A stretch of 64,000 nt of DNA. Origin: Defluviitaleaceae bacterium (GTDB taxonomy: Bacteria; Bacillota; Clostridia; Lachnospirales; WQUN01). Of the stretch, positions 62,011 through 64,000 are shown one piece after another. Below the pieces are notes generated by a model. The model searched no databases. It saw only the letters and a list, made by a program, of their open reading frames with translations, and was not told the origin of the DNA. The stretch's first letter is position 1. Each line of letters starts with the position of its first letter. Location: the NCBI GenBank assembly GCA_009787785.1, contig WQSR01000002.1, positions 31,512 through 95,511 on the forward strand, written 5' to 3'. A program made the position numbers and the translations under genes.

Positions 62011-62666
62011 GCGGTTTGATAGGATTAATGATTAATAATTTACATTTGCTTAGGAGAAACATATTGTTTTATATCATGATATGGCTAGTACCCTTTGCAA
62101 TACAACTGTTGAGTTATTTTGGCATGGTGAACTCCGCCATGAATTTTTCTCCCATTTTGTTTTTACTTACCTTGGCTACATTTCCATCGGTGAGCCTGGA
62201 GGTTGTAGGCCACGCATTGAATGCAAAATGGGATGTTTTCCAAAAAGCTATGCCTGTGCGAAAAGAATTAATTATCGCATCTCATTATCTTACGTTTATT
62301 TTGCTAAGTGGGCTCACATTGGTGCTGTGGCTACTCTTGCCCTTTGAGCATCACGGCACGGCCAATCTCATCCTCACAATGGTGCTTGTTCAACTTATAT
62401 GCATCGCGTATTATCCCATATCCTACCTGCTCTATACAATATTTCCTCAAAGGGAATCCACAGGGCAAATTATACTCATTGCATCATTCGCAATCGCTTT
62501 TGCCGGGGGAAGCGTGTTTGGAAATCACGCGCCATATGATTATCTCTTACCGGTAAGTATAATACTAACGGTTGGGTTGTATGTGATTTCATTTGCATTG
62601 TCGGTATTCTTTGACGGCCTAAGCCGCAAAGGCCGCAAAAGAAGGGCAGTTGTAGCAGTTTCATAA
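62007..62666 (+). CDS. ABC-2 type permease of the GntR-linked exporter
   Basis: A 219-residue membrane protein with about six helices, a charged loop (HALNAKWDVFQKAMPVRKE) and a basic tail. Its position directly after the YtrB-like ATPase, with an ATGA overlap, makes it the channel subunit of that exporter. No wider family match is claimed. Confidence 0.8.
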   Translation: MSGLIGLMINNLHLLRRNILFYIMIWLVPFAIQLLSYFGMVNSAMNFSPILFLLTLATFPSVSLEVVGHALNAKWDVFQKAMPVRKELIIASHYLTFILLSGLTLVLWLLLPFEHHGTANLILTMVLVQLICIAYYPISYLLYTIFPQRESTGQIILIASFAIAFAGGSVFGNHAPYDYLLPVSIILTVGLYVISFALSVFFDGLSRKGRKRRAVVAVS

Positions 62667-62752
62667 AATTTTTGTGTTAATCAAGAAAGTTGTTTAAGAC
62701 AAAACAAACGCCTTCTGCGATGGTATTATCATAACGGGAGGAGGAAAACGGC

Positions 62753-63655
62753 ATGAATGTTGAGCAGTTGGTCTATGAATCGACCCTGTATATTCACGAC
62801 AATTACGGCGAGCAGATAAGCATAGCGGATATTTCGACCCAAGCGTATCTCTCGCCATCTTACTTCGCGAAAGTTTTTCGTGTACTTACGGGATTTACGG
62901 TTGGGAGCTATCTAAACCACTACCGTATGTACAGCGCAGCGAAGAAACTTGCGGAAAGCAACAAGCGGATTGTCGAAATTGCATTTGATACAGGGTTCTT
63001 GTCGCAGCAGTCGTTTACAAAGAGCTTTTCAAAGACCTATGGAATTGCGCCGGCACAATTCCGTCTGCTAAAACCTATCATCCCACCATTTCCCCCCTCA
63101 ACTATGTGGAAGGAGCGTGTACCATCAATGGAACTGATGGATTGTTTCAAGAACGTGCGGTTTATCAAGAAAGATGCTTATTTTGTAGTTGGGTTTGAAG
63201 CAGAAATTAATTACAACAGCGAGGGAGGTACTGACCCGATTGGCGGCGTGTGGGACGCATTCAATCCGGTGAGCGGTATGATACCCGACAAAAGTTTCGA
63301 CGGCACCTATGGCATAACCCACAGCGAAACCAATGACGGGAAGGCGAAATACATCGCATGTGTGGAAGTCAGCACCCTTGCAAATATACCCACAGGATTT
63401 GTGGGGCGCAAGTTTGAAGCCAGCGAGTACGCTGTTTTCGACACAACACTGGAAATTATTTGGACTGGGATGTTTTACAAAACGCTGTACGCCAAATGGC
63501 TACCGGATTCAGGATATAGCTATCGTGAAGATTCGGGTTCAAGCACGTATGAATGGGCACCTTTTGTAAAATACCCTGCCATAGAAGCTTACCCCAAGGG
63601 CTGTGAAGATACAAAATCCTTGATGCACGTTTATATACCCATTATAAAGAAGTAA
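62753..63655 (+). CDS. AraC-family regulator with GyrI-like ligand domain
   Basis: A 300-residue regulator: N-terminal AraC/XylS DNA-binding domain with two helix-turn-helices (about 8-105; ISIADISTQAYLSPSYFAKVF and IVEIAFDTGFLSQQSFTKSF), and a C-terminal GyrI-like (AraC effector-binding) domain (about 125-300). Rob/SoxS-like proteins of this layout respond to small hydrophobic drugs. It has a GGAGGA site. It follows the exporter operon after 86 bases and ends before a palindromic terminator. Confidence 0.87.
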   Translation: MNVEQLVYESTLYIHDNYGEQISIADISTQAYLSPSYFAKVFRVLTGFTVGSYLNHYRMYSAAKKLAESNKRIVEIAFDTGFLSQQSFTKSFSKTYGIAPAQFRLLKPIIPPFPPSTMWKERVPSMELMDCFKNVRFIKKDAYFVVGFEAEINYNSEGGTDPIGGVWDAFNPVSGMIPDKSFDGTYGITHSETNDGKAKYIACVEVSTLANIPTGFVGRKFEASEYAVFDTTLEIIWTGMFYKTLYAKWLPDSGYSYREDSGSSTYEWAPFVKYPAIEAYPKGCEDTKSLMHVYIPIIKK

Positions 63656-63665
63656 CCATGGCAGT

Positions 63666-63767
63666 GCAGGCCGGTACACACCCGGCCTGCGGCTCTCGCA
63701 GGGCGTTGCCCGGGCCCGGTGGAACGCCGCCCCACGTTGCGCGACGGCTACGCGGCCAATTGGCCGC
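63666..63767. repeat. GC-rich cluster of palindromes
   Basis: The stretch between the AraC gene and the antitoxin is strikingly GC-rich within AT-rich surroundings. It contains GCAGGCCGG/CCGGCCTGC (63666-63674 and 63682-63690), GGCGTT/AACGCC around a GCCCGGGC, and ends in the 16-base palindrome described separately. It may be a REP-like element of a different type from the long-arm elements. Confidence 0.5.
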
Positions 63768-63773
63768 TATTTT
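63752..63773 (+). terminator. Terminator after the AraC-family gene
   Basis: The perfect palindrome GCGGCCAATTGGCCGC (63752-63767) is followed by TATTTTT on the plus strand, consistent with intrinsic termination. Confidence 0.6.
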
Positions 63774-63792
63774 TGTGTAACGATTAAATGTA

Positions 63793-63822
63793 TTGACAAT
63801 GCACATTATATTAATGCACAAT
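63793..63822 (+). promoter_or_regulatory. Promoter of the RelB/DinJ-type antitoxin
   Basis: TTGACA (63793-63798), 18-base spacer, CACAAT (63817-63822). The spacer has an interrupted TGCA...TGCA inverted repeat that could be an autoregulatory site. Confidence 0.45.
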
Positions 63823-63855
63823 GGTTGCACCAATACAAAAAAGGAAGGGATTGCT

Positions 63856-64000
63856 ATGACCAATGTAACGATAAGGATTGATGAAGCAATAAAAAAAGAG
63901 GCAGAAACCCTCTTTGACAAACTCGGCATGAGCATGTCTGGTGCGATAAATATTTTTTTCCGCCAAGCAATACGCGAACAAGCTATACCCTTTCCAATCC
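63856..64000 (+). CDS. RelB/DinJ-type antitoxin, partial (runs off window)
   Basis: The first 48 residues (MTNVTIRIDEAIKKEAETLF, then LGMSMSGAINIFFRQAI) match the ribbon-helix-helix N-terminus of RelB/DinJ antitoxins. A GGAAGGGA site precedes the ATG at 63856. The gene continues beyond the last base, and a YafQ/RelE-type toxin is expected downstream outside the window. Confidence 0.85.
   Translation, partial: MTNVTIRIDEAIKKEAETLFDKLGMSMSGAINIFFRQAIREQAIPFPI

Overview
The window looks like the chromosome of a starch-using Clostridia-type member of the Bacillota. The basis is lipoprotein-anchored sugar-binding proteins, CUT1 sugar permeases without their own ATPases, LacI/MerR/GntR-YtrA/AraC regulators, ZapA, MgtE, HelD and an AmyE-type amylase. 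No rRNA, tRNA, CRISPR array, transposase or phage gene was seen. Much of the window is GC-rich by eye; about 4.9-8.0 kb and 54.7-64 kb are clearly more AT-rich.

Region 1 (1-21.4 kb, minus strand) is a starch/maltodextrin locus. A LacI-type regulator (20307-21308) has a clear promoter and a palindromic operator candidate. It is followed by a membrane-anchored pullulanase, a RelE-type toxin/antitoxin pair, a five-module starch-binding surface protein, a MalE-like lipoprotein, two small unknown genes, MalF and MalG permeases, a DUF1189 (MalA-like) membrane protein and an S41-type lipoprotein. A second operon (4860-203) starts with a MazE/VapC toxin-antitoxin pair whose stop overlaps the start of an AmyE-like amylase, followed by a cytosolic neopullulanase. 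Together they would bind starch at the surface, cut it outside the cell, import maltodextrins and finish digestion inside. Between them sits an AT-rich plus-strand island (5158-7985): a GNAT remnant, a DUF3788 protein, an ABC exporter and a small membrane protein.

Region 2 (21.4-47.1 kb) is mostly housekeeping: Xaa-Pro aminopeptidase, ZapA, an orphan DUF2399/TIGR02679 (Wadjet JetD-like) protein, two tandem MgtE transporters, RlmN, an OPT transporter, a ZIP transporter, HelD, a TPM-domain protein, PspA, RNase R and an MFS exporter. Two paralogous MerR-ABC-permease operons face each other at 31.1-33.6 kb (plus) and 43.4-41.3 kb (minus). A two-component system lies at 44.9-47.1 kb.

Region 3 (47.4-60.6 kb) holds two more sugar-importer operons. 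The first encodes a solute-binding lipoprotein with a propeller-like N-terminal half, two permeases, an HlyD/MacA-like adaptor with a very long coiled coil and a MacB-core-like membrane protein. The second encodes a solute-binding lipoprotein, a permease and a permease fused to an N-terminal Cache-type sensor module. A second S41-type lipoprotein closes it. Region 4 (60.6-64 kb) has a GntR/YtrA-ABC operon, an AraC/GyrI-like regulator and the start of a RelB/DinJ antitoxin.

The most unusual non-coding signal is a set of long inverted-repeat elements (1-87, 36330-36573, 36692-36884, 43479-43628, 47223-47437, 54552-54697). The outer arms differ between elements. The inner parts fall into at least two conserved subfamilies with compensatory base-pair changes, which suggests structured RNA or single-stranded DNA under selection.
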